From positions 325 through 57,423 of the forward strand of contig NZ_AWZT01000032.1 in NCBI RefSeq assembly GCF_000472525.1: DNA of 57,099 nt, in the 5' to 3' direction. The notes under the pieces are model-generated. The model worked only from the letters and a program-made list of their open reading frames with translations. It did no database searches and had not been told where the DNA came from. Below are positions 34,269-42,284 of this stretch, in pieces. The stretch's first letter is position 1. Every line of letters starts with the position of its first letter. The stretch is from Paraburkholderia dilworthii. Its GTDB lineage: Bacteria; Pseudomonadota; Gammaproteobacteria; Burkholderiales; Burkholderiaceae. Made by a program: the position numbers and the translations under genes.

Positions 34269-35273
34269 ATGTCCGTTCTGTCGCTGGCCGATGTCTATCG
34301 CGCGTGTCGCCGTATCGAAGGGCGCGTGTGCCGCACGCCGCTTGTCGAATCGCCGAGCCTCTCGGCCATCGCCGGCACGCCGGTCTTTCTCAAGCTCGAA
34401 ACCGTGCAGCCGACTGGCAGCTTCAAGCTGCGAGGCGCGACCAATGCTGTTGCTCAACTGAGCGAGCAAGGTTGCCGCAAAGTCGTGACCGCATCGACTG
34501 GGAATCATGGCCGCGCGGTGGCTCATGCGGCTCGCGCGCTAGGTATCGAAGCCACCGTCTGTCTGTCCGCGCTCGTGCCGCGGAACAAGGTGGAAGCGGT
34601 GCGCGCGCTCGGTGCACAGGTGCGCATTGTCGGCAAGAGCCAGGACGAGGCCGAGCACGAAGCGTTGCGGCTCGTGCGCGAAGAGCGCTTCGCGTACGTG
34701 CCGCCCTTTGACGATCTCAATGTGATCGCGGGGCAGGCGACCATCGGACTCGAAATCGTCGAAGCGCTGCCGGACGTTGCGCATATTGTCGTGCCGTTGT
34801 CCGGCGGCGGTCTGTTCGCCGGTGTTGCATTCGCCGCCAAAAGCGCGAATAGCGCGATCCGCATGAGTGGCGTGACGATGGCGCGCGGTGCCGCAATGCA
34901 TGCGAGTCTCGCGGCAGGACGGCCCGTGCTTGTCGATGAAGTCGAGACGTTGGCCGATTCGCTGGGCGGCGGCATCGGCCTCGAAAACCGCTACACGTAT
35001 CAGCTCACACGCGATCTGATTGACGATACCGTGCTGCTCGACGAAGCCTCGATTGCGCGCGGCATCGTGCATGCGTATCAGCACGAGCGGCTCGTCGTGG
35101 AAGGTGCAGCGGCAGTCGGCATCGCCGCACTGCTCGACGGCAGGCTGCACGACGTGCGTGTGCCGCGCGGTCCGGTGGTGCTCATCGTGACCGGCTCGAA
35201 CATCGACATCGATCTGCATCGCCGCATCGTCAATGCGATGCCCGCACAGTCCCATTCCCCGGAAACGCCATGA
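34269..35273 (+). CDS. eutB: Hydroxyectoine utilisation dehydratase EutB
   Basis: A 334-residue fold-type II PLP enzyme of the threonine dehydratase/serine racemase family. The PLP Lys is K53 (GSFKLRGA), the substrate loop is TASTGNHGRA, and the phosphate-binding glycine loop is PLSGGGLFAG. Within the locus it is EutB, which together with EutA and EutC is proposed to remove the hydroxyl group of 5-hydroxyectoine to yield ectoine. Its ATGA overlap with eutC shows coupling. No eutA gene is next to it, although eutA often precedes eutB elsewhere. Confidence 0.9.
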   Translation: MSVLSLADVYRACRRIEGRVCRTPLVESPSLSAIAGTPVFLKLETVQPTGSFKLRGATNAVAQLSEQGCRKVVTASTGNHGRAVAHAARALGIEATVCLSALVPRNKVEAVRALGAQVRIVGKSQDEAEHEALRLVREERFAYVPPFDDLNVIAGQATIGLEIVEALPDVAHIVVPLSGGGLFAGVAFAAKSANSAIRMSGVTMARGAAMHASLAAGRPVLVDEVETLADSLGGGIGLENRYTYQLTRDLIDDTVLLDEASIARGIVHAYQHERLVVEGAAAVGIAALLDGRLHDVRVPRGPVVLIVTGSNIDIDLHRRIVNAMPAQSHSPETP

Positions 35274-36271
35274 CGTCCGTCACATTGCTCGGCGAAGCGC
35301 AGCTTCGCGAACTGGTGCCGCTCGATCTCGCGGCAATCGATCAGGTCGAAGCGGCTTTCCTCGCGTTGGCCACCGAAGATGTCGCGATGCCGCCGATCCT
35401 GCGGCTCGATCTGCCCGTGCAGAACGGCGAGGTCGATGTAAAGACCGCGTATCTGCCGCGCTTCGACAGCTTTGCGATCAAGGTCAGTCCCGGCTTCTTC
35501 AACAATCCCGCGCTTGGTCTGCCGAGTTTGAACGGGCTGATGCTGGTGCTGTCGGCAAAGACGGGGCTGACCGAAGCGGTGCTGCTCGATAACGGTTATC
35601 TGACTGCGGTGCGCACGGCAGCCGCAGGCGCCGTCGCGGCACGCTGGCTCGCGAAGCAGCATACGCCGCAAGTCGCGGTGCTCGGCGCAGGCGAACAGGC
35701 GCGTCTACAACTGCAAGCGTTGATGCTGGTACGCCGCGTCGAACAGGTGCGCGTGTGGGCTCGCAATCGCATCAACGCGGAACGCTTTGCAGAAGAAGTG
35801 ACCGCGACATTCGGCGTGCGCTGCGAAGCCGCGCGCGATGTCGCCCACGCGCTCGCCGAAGCGGACGTGGCCATTACCACGACGCCGAGCCGCACACCCT
35901 TGATCGAAGCCGCGCATCTGCACGCCGGTTTGCATATCACCGCAATGGGCTCGGACGCCGAGCACAAAAACGAAATTGCGCCGGCCGCACTGGCGGCGGG
36001 GCGCTACATCTGCGACCGCGTGCAACAGACGCGTGTGCTCGGCGAACTACATCACGCGCTGAATGCCCGCGCGATCCAGGCCGACGCCACGATGGCCGAA
36101 TTGGGCGAGGTGATAGCGGGCAAGGCCGTGGGCCGCGTGAACGATCGCGACATGACGATCTGCGATCTTACCGGCACCGGCGCGCAGGACACGGCTATCG
36201 CCGCGCTTGCATTGCAGCGAGCGCGCGCCGCGAAGGCAGGAATGATTTTTCGTAACGATGTGAAGCGCTGA
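35270..36271 (+). CDS. eutC: Ectoine utilisation protein EutC (ornithine cyclodeaminase/mu-crystallin family)
   Basis: The 333-residue protein has the family's dimerisation half and an NAD-binding Rossmann domain (VAVLGAGEQARLQLQAL, about residues 133-149). Other landmarks are AIKVSPGFFNNP, LLDNGYLTAVRTAAAGAVAA and ITAMGSDAEHKNEI. EutC acts with EutB in converting 5-hydroxyectoine to ectoine. It starts inside the eutB stop codon and is followed nine bases later by eutD. Confidence 0.9.
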   Translation: MTSVTLLGEAQLRELVPLDLAAIDQVEAAFLALATEDVAMPPILRLDLPVQNGEVDVKTAYLPRFDSFAIKVSPGFFNNPALGLPSLNGLMLVLSAKTGLTEAVLLDNGYLTAVRTAAAGAVAARWLAKQHTPQVAVLGAGEQARLQLQALMLVRRVEQVRVWARNRINAERFAEEVTATFGVRCEAARDVAHALAEADVAITTTPSRTPLIEAAHLHAGLHITAMGSDAEHKNEIAPAALAAGRYICDRVQQTRVLGELHHALNARAIQADATMAELGEVIAGKAVGRVNDRDMTICDLTGTGAQDTAIAALALQRARAAKAGMIFRNDVKR

Positions 36272-36280
36272 GAGGGGACG

Positions 36281-37507
36281 ATGTCAGAGACAAAGCAACT
36301 GGAACGCAATGTGAGCGATCAGGCGCCGGCCGCGCGTTTGCCGTTCGAACGCGCGGAATACGACGCACGTATTGCTAAAACGCGCAAGGCGATGCAGGCC
36401 GCCGGGATCGAACTGCTGATCGTGTCCGACCCGACCAACATGGCGTGGCTGACCGGCTACGACGGCTGGTCGTTTTATGTGCATCAATGCGTGCTGCTTG
36501 CGCTCGATGGCGAGCCGGTCTGGTTCGGACGCGGCCAGGACGCGAATGGCGCAAAGCGCACCGTATTCATGCAGCACGATCAGATAGTTGGTTATCCAGA
36601 TCATTACGTGCAGTCAGCCGCACGCCATCCGATGGATTACCTCGCGCGTGAAGTGATCGAGGCGCGCGGCTGGGGCGCGTTGAAGATCGGCGTGGAAATG
36701 GATAACTACTATTTCAGCGCGGCGGCTTATCGTTCGCTCGTCCAGCATCTGCCGAAAGCAGAATGGCAGGATGCGACGAGCCTCGTGAACTGGCAACGCG
36801 CAGTGAAATCGCCGCGCGAGATCGAATACATGCGCGTGGCGGCGCGCATCGTCGAAGCGATGCATGCGCGCATCGTCGAGCGCATCGAGCCTGGCATGCG
36901 CAAGAACGATCTCGTGGCCGAAATTTACTCGACAGGCATTCGCGGTGTGGAAGGTTACGGCGGCGACTATCCGGCCATTGTGCCGTTGTTGCCGACCGGC
37001 GCCGATGCCGCCGCGCCGCATCTCACCTGGGACGACACACCGTTCGTCAAGGGCGCGGGCACGTTCTTCGAAATTGCCGGTTGCTTCAAGCGCTACCACT
37101 GTCCGCAATCGCGCACCGTGTATCTCGGCAAGCCGCCGAAGCATTTCATCGACGGCGAGCGCGCGGTTGTCGAAGGCATCGAAGCCGGTCTTGCGGCGGC
37201 CAAACCTGGCAACACCTGCGAGGACATTGCCAACGCGTTCTTTGCGATGCTGCACAAATACGGCATTGAAAAGAACAGCCGCTGCGGCTATCCGATCGGC
37301 GCGAGCTATCCGCCGGATTGGGGCGAGCGCACGATGAGCCTGCGCCCGGGGGACAAGACTGTCCTCGAACCCGGCATGACGTTTCACTTCATGCCGGGAC
37401 TCTGGCTCGACGATTGGGGACTCGAAATCACCGAAAGCATCCTGATTACGGAGAACGGCGTCGAGACGTTCTGCAATACGCCGCGCAAGCTGTTCGTGAA
37501 GGAGTAG
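36281..37507 (+). CDS. doeA: Ectoine hydrolase EutD/DoeA (M24 peptidase family)
   Basis: The 408-residue enzyme has an N-terminal creatinase-like domain (IVSDPTNMAWLTGYDGWSFYVHQ) and a C-terminal pita-bread M24 domain (EYMRVAARIVEAMH onward; GAGTFFEIAGCFKRYHCPQSRTVYLGKPP; LEPGMTFHFMPGLW). It opens the ectoine ring by hydrolysis to N-acetyl-L-2,4-diaminobutyrate, mainly the alpha isomer. AGGGG lies five to six bases before the ATG. Also called eutD. It is in the middle of the catabolic operon. Confidence 0.92.
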   Translation: MSETKQLERNVSDQAPAARLPFERAEYDARIAKTRKAMQAAGIELLIVSDPTNMAWLTGYDGWSFYVHQCVLLALDGEPVWFGRGQDANGAKRTVFMQHDQIVGYPDHYVQSAARHPMDYLAREVIEARGWGALKIGVEMDNYYFSAAAYRSLVQHLPKAEWQDATSLVNWQRAVKSPREIEYMRVAARIVEAMHARIVERIEPGMRKNDLVAEIYSTGIRGVEGYGGDYPAIVPLLPTGADAAAPHLTWDDTPFVKGAGTFFEIAGCFKRYHCPQSRTVYLGKPPKHFIDGERAVVEGIEAGLAAAKPGNTCEDIANAFFAMLHKYGIEKNSRCGYPIGASYPPDWGERTMSLRPGDKTVLEPGMTFHFMPGLWLDDWGLEITESILITENGVETFCNTPRKLFVKE

Positions 37508-37512
37508 TGCAC

Positions 37513-38559
37513 ATGCGCGCATCGCCCATTCAGCCGACCGTCGATTTCGACGCAGACGGCGAACAGCACGGCTTTCTGAAACTGCCGCATTCGCACGACG
37601 CCTCCGCTTGGGGCGCCGAGATGATTCCGGTCACGGTGATCCGCAACGGCGACGGGCCGACCGCGTTGCTCACCGGCGGCAATCATGGTGACGAATATGA
37701 AGGGCCGATCGCGCTGTCGAAGCTCGCTTCGACGCTGAAAGCCGGGGACGTGAAGGGCCGCGTCATCATCGTGCCGTTCATGAATTTTCCTGCGTTTCGT
37801 GCGGGAACACGCACGTCGCCGATCGATCGCGGCAATCTGAACCGCAGTTTCCCCGGCAAGCCGGACGGCACGATCACCGAGAAGATCGCCGATTATTTCC
37901 AGCGCTATCTGCTGCCGCTCGCCGATTACGTGCTCGATCTGCATGCGGGCGGCCGCACGCTCGACTTCGTCCCGTTCGCCGCGATTCATCTGCTGCCGGA
38001 CGAGCGTCAGCAGGCGCGCTGCGAAGCGGCGATGCGCGCGTTCGGCGCGCCTTACTCGATGCGAATGCTGGAACTGGATAGCGTGGGCCTTTTCGATAGC
38101 GCGGCTGAGGAAGCGGGCAAAGTATTCGTGTCGACGGAACTTGGCGGCGGTGGGACGGCCACGGCACAAAGCGTGGCAGTGGCCTCGCGCGGCGTGCGCG
38201 GCTTCTTGCAGCACGCGGGCATTCTCACGCAGGAGGCGCGCCATGACGTAAGCCACGAACCAGGCATCGAAGCCACGCGCACCACAACACTTCTCGACAT
38301 GCCCGACAGCACCTGCTTCACGACCAGCGAACACGACGGACTGCTGGAACTCTGCAAGGACCTTGGCGAGATGGTCGAAAGCGGTGAGGTGATCGCGCGG
38401 GTTTACGACGCGTCGCGTACTGGCGCTGCGCCGGTCGAATATCGCGCGCGCCGTGGCGGCATGCTGGCGGCGCGTCGTTTCCCGGGTTTGGTGCGAATCG
38501 GCGATACGGTCGCGGTGGTGGCCGATGTCGTCGAACGCGGCATACCGGTGAGCTTTTGA
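37513..38559 (+). CDS. doeB: N-alpha-acetyl-L-2,4-diaminobutyrate deacetylase EutE/DoeB
   Basis: The 348-residue enzyme is of the AstE/aspartoacylase zinc family, with ligands H58 and E61 (GGNHGDEYEG) and H144 (LDLHAGG). It removes acetyl from the product of ectoine hydrolase to give L-2,4-diaminobutyrate. A C-terminal lipoyl-like beta domain (GLLELCKDLGEMVESGEVIARVYD) is typical. ATG 37513 is chosen, with GGAG eight bases upstream; a GTG at 37507 is also in frame. The stop lies six bases before the AsnC-type gene. Confidence 0.9.
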   Translation: MRASPIQPTVDFDADGEQHGFLKLPHSHDASAWGAEMIPVTVIRNGDGPTALLTGGNHGDEYEGPIALSKLASTLKAGDVKGRVIIVPFMNFPAFRAGTRTSPIDRGNLNRSFPGKPDGTITEKIADYFQRYLLPLADYVLDLHAGGRTLDFVPFAAIHLLPDERQQARCEAAMRAFGAPYSMRMLELDSVGLFDSAAEEAGKVFVSTELGGGGTATAQSVAVASRGVRGFLQHAGILTQEARHDVSHEPGIEATRTTTLLDMPDSTCFTTSEHDGLLELCKDLGEMVESGEVIARVYDASRTGAAPVEYRARRGGMLAARRFPGLVRIGDTVAVVADVVERGIPVSF

Positions 38560-38564
38560 GCGCG

Positions 38565-39056
38565 ATGAAACTCGATCGCTACGACCTGGCGATTTTGCGC
38601 ATTCTCGCGCGTGACGGACGCATTACGAAGTCGCGTCTCGCGGAGGAAATCAACCTGTCGATTTCGCCGGCGTGGGAGCGCGTCAAGCGCCTGGAAGAAA
38701 GCGGCGTGATTCGCGGTTATCGCGCCGACATCGACTGGCTGCGCGCGTTCAAGGGTGCTCGCGTCGTGGTCGAGGTGACGCTTGCGCGGCACACCGCGCA
38801 GGACATGCGGCGCTTCGAGGAGCGGATCGCAGCTTCCCCCGAGGTCGCGCAGTGTCATGCAACGGGCGGCGGCGTCGACTACGTAATGCACGTGATGTCA
38901 CGCGACATCGACCACTATCAACGCTTTATCGATTCACTGCTCACTGACGAACTGGGCATCGAAAAGTACTTCACGTACATCGTCACGAAAGTCGTGAAGA
39001 GCATGCCGGAAGGCGTGCCGGACTGGGCTGGCGAAACCCTCGGCGACGACAGTTGA
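38565..39056 (+). CDS. doeX: Lrp/AsnC-family regulator in the ectoine locus (DoeX-like)
   Basis: The 163-residue protein has an N-terminal helix-turn-helix (DLAILRILARDGRITKSRLAEEINLSISPAWERVKRLEESGVI) and a C-terminal RAM ligand domain (VVVEVTLARHTAQDMRRFEERI ... VTKVVKS). Such regulators sit within many ectoine operons and likely respond to an amino-acid intermediate. ATG 38565 is chosen over an in-frame TTG at 38556 that overlaps the doeB stop. It is followed 143 bases later by doeC, leaving room for a separate promoter. Confidence 0.88.
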   Translation: MKLDRYDLAILRILARDGRITKSRLAEEINLSISPAWERVKRLEESGVIRGYRADIDWLRAFKGARVVVEVTLARHTAQDMRRFEERIAASPEVAQCHATGGGVDYVMHVMSRDIDHYQRFIDSLLTDELGIEKYFTYIVTKVVKSMPEGVPDWAGETLGDDS

Positions 39057-39199
39057 TGCACGCGCCGACGCAACCGAAAAAATGCCATGCGCGGCTGCGA
39101 ATTATGGAAAAAACGCCTGCTTTAACACGCGGGAACAGAAAGAAACGCAAGCCCGCTGACCGTACAGTGACAGACATACATCGCCCACAGGAGGTCGTC

Positions 39200-40705
39200 A
39201 TGTTGCTGGGTCATCCGGTTCTGTTCAAATCGCTGTGCTACGTCGACGGGCGCTGGGTGCATAGCGCGAGCGCGGCCAGCGTCGCCGTGCGCAATCCCGC
39301 GGATCAGCAGGTGCTCGGACATGTACCGATGCTCGACGCCGCGCAGATCACCGAAGCGGTCGACGCCGCGCAGCGCGCGTTTTCCGCATGGCGCTGGTTG
39401 CCGGTCGCGAAGCGCTCGGCGCTGCTGCTGCGCTGGCACGAACTGATCTTGCGGCATCAGCACGATCTGGCCGCGATCCTGTCGCTCGAACAGGGCAAGC
39501 CGCTTGCGGAAGCGCGCGGGGAGATTGCGTATGGCGCGAGCTTTGTCGAATGGTTCGCGCATGAAGTGCGGCGCTTGAATGGCCGCACGATTCCCACGCA
39601 TATCGACGGTGCGCAACTCGGCACGGTGATCGAACCGGTGGGCGTCGCCGCGTTGATCACGCCGTGGAATTTTCCCTGCGCGATGATCACGCGCAAGGCG
39701 GCCGCCGCGCTCGCGGCCGGTTGCACGGTGGTGGTCAAGCCCGCACATGAAACGCCGTTCTCGGCGCTCGCGCTTGCTCAACTCGCGGAAGAAGCGGGCT
39801 TTCCCGCAGGCGTGTTCAACGTCGTGCTCGGCGAACCGCAAATGGCGATGCAAACGCTGGTGGGCGATGCGCGCGTGCGCTCGGTGAGCTTTACTGGTTC
39901 GACTCGTGTCGGCGCGCTCGTGATGCAGGCCGTCGCCAAAGCCGGCATCAAGAAAACGGCGCTGGAATTGGGCGGCAATGCGCCGTTCATCGTGACCGAA
40001 GACGCAGACCTCGATCAGGCCGTGCGCGTTGCAGTCGCGGCGAAGTTTCAAACCTCGGGACAGGACTGCTGCGCGGCCAATCGCATTTTCGTCGCGCGTC
40101 CGGTGTACGAGGCTTTCGTCGCTCAATACAGCGATGCGGTTCGCGCATTGAAAGTGGGCTCGGCATTCGAAGCGAACGTGGACGTCGGCCCGTTGATGCA
40201 TCAGGCCGCGTTCGACACGACCGTGCAGCGCGTCGCGGATGCACAAGCGCAGGGCGCTCGCATCACCGTCGGCGGATCGGCGCATGAACGCGGCGGCTGG
40301 TTCTTCGAGCCGACCGTAGTGGCCGACGCCGCACCCGGCATGCGCATTTACGACGAAGAAAACTTTGCGCCGATTTCCGCCATAACACCATTCGATTCGC
40401 TTGACGAAGTAATTCGGCGCGCGAACGACACGGAGTACGGGCTGGCCGCATACGTCTGCGCGCGTGACCTCAATACGGTCTTTCAACTGATCCGCCGTCT
40501 GGAGTTCGCGATGGTTTCCGTGAACGGCGCGAAATTCACGGGCGCTCCGATTCCGTTCGGCGGCATCAAGTCGTCGGGCCTTGGCCGCGAAGGCGGCGCC
40601 GAGGGCTTCGAACCTTTTGTCGAGACGCGCTATTTCTGCCTTGGCCAGCTCGGCTTGCCGGTGACCGACAGCATTGCCGCTCGCAGCGTTGCAGCCGCCG
40701 CCTAA
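39200..40705 (+). CDS. doeC: Aldehyde dehydrogenase DoeC (aspartate-semialdehyde to aspartate in ectoine breakdown)
   Basis: The 501-residue NAD(P)-dependent aldehyde dehydrogenase resembles succinate-semialdehyde dehydrogenases. Catalytic Cys is C290 in SGQDCCAAN (a second Cys follows), catalytic Glu is in TALELGGNAP, the nucleotide loop is VSFTGSTRVG and the oxyanion Asn lies in TPWNFP. In this locus it would oxidise L-aspartate-beta-semialdehyde to aspartate. I start at ATG 39200 because AGGAGG lies six bases upstream; the open frame from 39053 adds 49 basic residues unlike the family. Confidence 0.9.
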   Translation: MLLGHPVLFKSLCYVDGRWVHSASAASVAVRNPADQQVLGHVPMLDAAQITEAVDAAQRAFSAWRWLPVAKRSALLLRWHELILRHQHDLAAILSLEQGKPLAEARGEIAYGASFVEWFAHEVRRLNGRTIPTHIDGAQLGTVIEPVGVAALITPWNFPCAMITRKAAAALAAGCTVVVKPAHETPFSALALAQLAEEAGFPAGVFNVVLGEPQMAMQTLVGDARVRSVSFTGSTRVGALVMQAVAKAGIKKTALELGGNAPFIVTEDADLDQAVRVAVAAKFQTSGQDCCAANRIFVARPVYEAFVAQYSDAVRALKVGSAFEANVDVGPLMHQAAFDTTVQRVADAQAQGARITVGGSAHERGGWFFEPTVVADAAPGMRIYDEENFAPISAITPFDSLDEVIRRANDTEYGLAAYVCARDLNTVFQLIRRLEFAMVSVNGAKFTGAPIPFGGIKSSGLGREGGAEGFEPFVETRYFCLGQLGLPVTDSIAARSVAAAA

Positions 40706-40737
40706 CCTCATTCATCGATTCAACGAAGGAGCATTTC

Positions 40738-42144
40738 ATGACTCAACTCGAACAACTCGATCAACTATTCAACGCCGACCGCGCGCATTTCATGCATCCT
40801 TCGACGCACGCTCACGATCATGCGAGCGGTGCGCTGCCCGGCCGTATCGTGACGGGAGCGAAAGGCATCCGAATTGAAGATCATCAGGGCAAGTCGTTTA
40901 TCGACGCTTTCGCGGGCCTCTATTGCGTGAACATCGGCTACGGCCGCACGGAAGTTGCCGAGGCGATCTACGAGCAGGCGAAGAAGCTCGCGTACTACCA
41001 CACGTATGTCGGCCACTCGACGGATACGATCATCGAACTGTCGTCGCGGATTATCGACTGGGCGCCGCTAGGCATGAAGAAAGTGTATTACGGCATGTCG
41101 GGCTCGGATGCGAACGAAACGCAGGTCAAGCTCGTCTGGTACTACAACAACGTGAAGGGCCGGCCGAACAAGAAGAAGATCATTTCTCGCCAGCGTGGCT
41201 ATCACGGCTCGGGCATCGTGACGGGCAGCCTCACGGGCCTGCCGAGCTTCCATCAATGCTTCGATCTGCCTGTCGAGCGCGTCAAACACACGGTGTGCCC
41301 GCACTGGTATCGACATGCGCCGGCCGGCATGAACGAAACGCAGTTCGTCGCTTACTGCGTAGAAGAACTCGAGCAACTGATCGCGCGCGAAGGCGCCGAC
41401 ACGGTTGCTGCATTCATTGCCGAACCGGTGATGGGAACGGGCGGCATCTTGCCGCCGCCGGCGGGATATTGGGCAGCGATCCAGCAGGTCCTGAAGAAGC
41501 ACGACATTCTGCTGATCTGCGATGAAGTGGTGTGCGGTTTTGGCCGGCTCGGCTCGAAGATGGGCGCGCAGCACTACGGCATTACGCCGGATCTGATCAC
41601 CGTCGCCAAGGGGCTGACGAGCGCGTATGCGCCGCTGTCGGGGGTGATCGTAAGCGAGGGTGTGTGGGACGTGATCGATAAGGCGTCGCAGGAAATGGGC
41701 GCAATGGGGCACGGCTGGACCTACTCGGGGCATCCGGTCTGCGCGGCCGCCGCGCTTGCGAACCTCGATATCCTGGAGCGCGAGAATCTCACGCAGAACG
41801 CGGCACAAACCGGCGCGTATCTGCTCGAACAGTTGCATGTCGCGTTCGACTCCCATCCGCTGGTGGGCGAAGTGCGCGGCGTCGGCATGCTGGCCGCGCT
41901 CGAATTCATGGCCGATAAAGACGGCCGCCTTCCGTTCGACCCGGCATTGAAGGTCGGTCCGCGGGTGTCGGCTGCTGCGCTGCAACGCGGGCTGATTGCG
42001 CGCGCGATGCCGCACGGCGACATCCTCGGCTTCGCGCCGCCGCTCGTGACTTCGCGCAGCGACGTCGACGAAATCGTGAAGCTCGCTCGCGCGGCCGTGG
42101 ACGATGTGGCCTCGCAGGTGCTCTCCCCGGCGGCTTCGGTCTGA
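40738..42144 (+). CDS. doeD: Diaminobutyrate aminotransferase DoeD (class III, ectoine breakdown)
   Basis: The 468-residue class III aminotransferase has the PLP Lys K291 in DLITVAKGLTSAYAPLSG, the GMSGSDANETQVKL loop and LLICDEVVCGFGRLG before the lysine. In the ectoine pathway it converts L-2,4-diaminobutyrate to aspartate semialdehyde, which DoeC oxidises. AAGGAG lies seven bases before the ATG. It ends the catabolic operon. The family also includes omega-amino acid:pyruvate transaminases; the locus decides the call. Confidence 0.9.
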   Translation: MTQLEQLDQLFNADRAHFMHPSTHAHDHASGALPGRIVTGAKGIRIEDHQGKSFIDAFAGLYCVNIGYGRTEVAEAIYEQAKKLAYYHTYVGHSTDTIIELSSRIIDWAPLGMKKVYYGMSGSDANETQVKLVWYYNNVKGRPNKKKIISRQRGYHGSGIVTGSLTGLPSFHQCFDLPVERVKHTVCPHWYRHAPAGMNETQFVAYCVEELEQLIAREGADTVAAFIAEPVMGTGGILPPPAGYWAAIQQVLKKHDILLICDEVVCGFGRLGSKMGAQHYGITPDLITVAKGLTSAYAPLSGVIVSEGVWDVIDKASQEMGAMGHGWTYSGHPVCAAAALANLDILERENLTQNAAQTGAYLLEQLHVAFDSHPLVGEVRGVGMLAALEFMADKDGRLPFDPALKVGPRVSAAALQRGLIARAMPHGDILGFAPPLVTSRSDVDEIVKLARAAVDDVASQVLSPAASV

Positions 42145-42155
42145 CCGAGGCTGTC

Positions 42156-42214
42156 CGCCTCTTTGTGTGCCGCAGCAGTCGCCTTACGGAACGCCGCGGC
42201 TTCGCAAAGAGGCG
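42156..42214. repeat. 10-bp inverted repeat with 39-base loop after doeD
   Basis: CGCCTCTTTG (42156-42165) and CAAAGAGGCG (42205-42214) are perfect complements. There is no T-run beyond, so it is not a classical terminator; it may stabilise the 3' end of the ectoine operon transcript or help Rho-dependent ending. Confidence 0.45.
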
Positions 42215-42230
42215 CTTCACATGTTATAAG

Positions 42231-42277
42231 CCCCAAGGGAACTGAAGTTATCGTCAGGTGAAACAGTCGTCTTGGGG
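42231..42277 (+). promoter_or_regulatory. Possible ribosome-site-masking hairpin in the ggt leader
   Basis: CCCCAAG (42231-42237) can pair with CTTGGGG (42271-42277), which forms part of the purine-rich ribosome site just before ATG 42285. A 33-base loop separates the arms. Pairing would hide the site. Confidence 0.3.
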
Positions 42278-42284
42278 GATTTCA

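Noticed and set aside
39053..39199. Upstream extension of doeC, overlapping the AsnC-type stop
   Set aside because: A perfect AGGAGG at 39188-39193 serves ATG 39200, and the 49 extra residues are basic and unlike the family.
39122..40711. 529-codon antisense frame opposite doeC
   Set aside because: Shadow of a confident aldehyde dehydrogenase gene; composition typical of antisense GC-rich frames.
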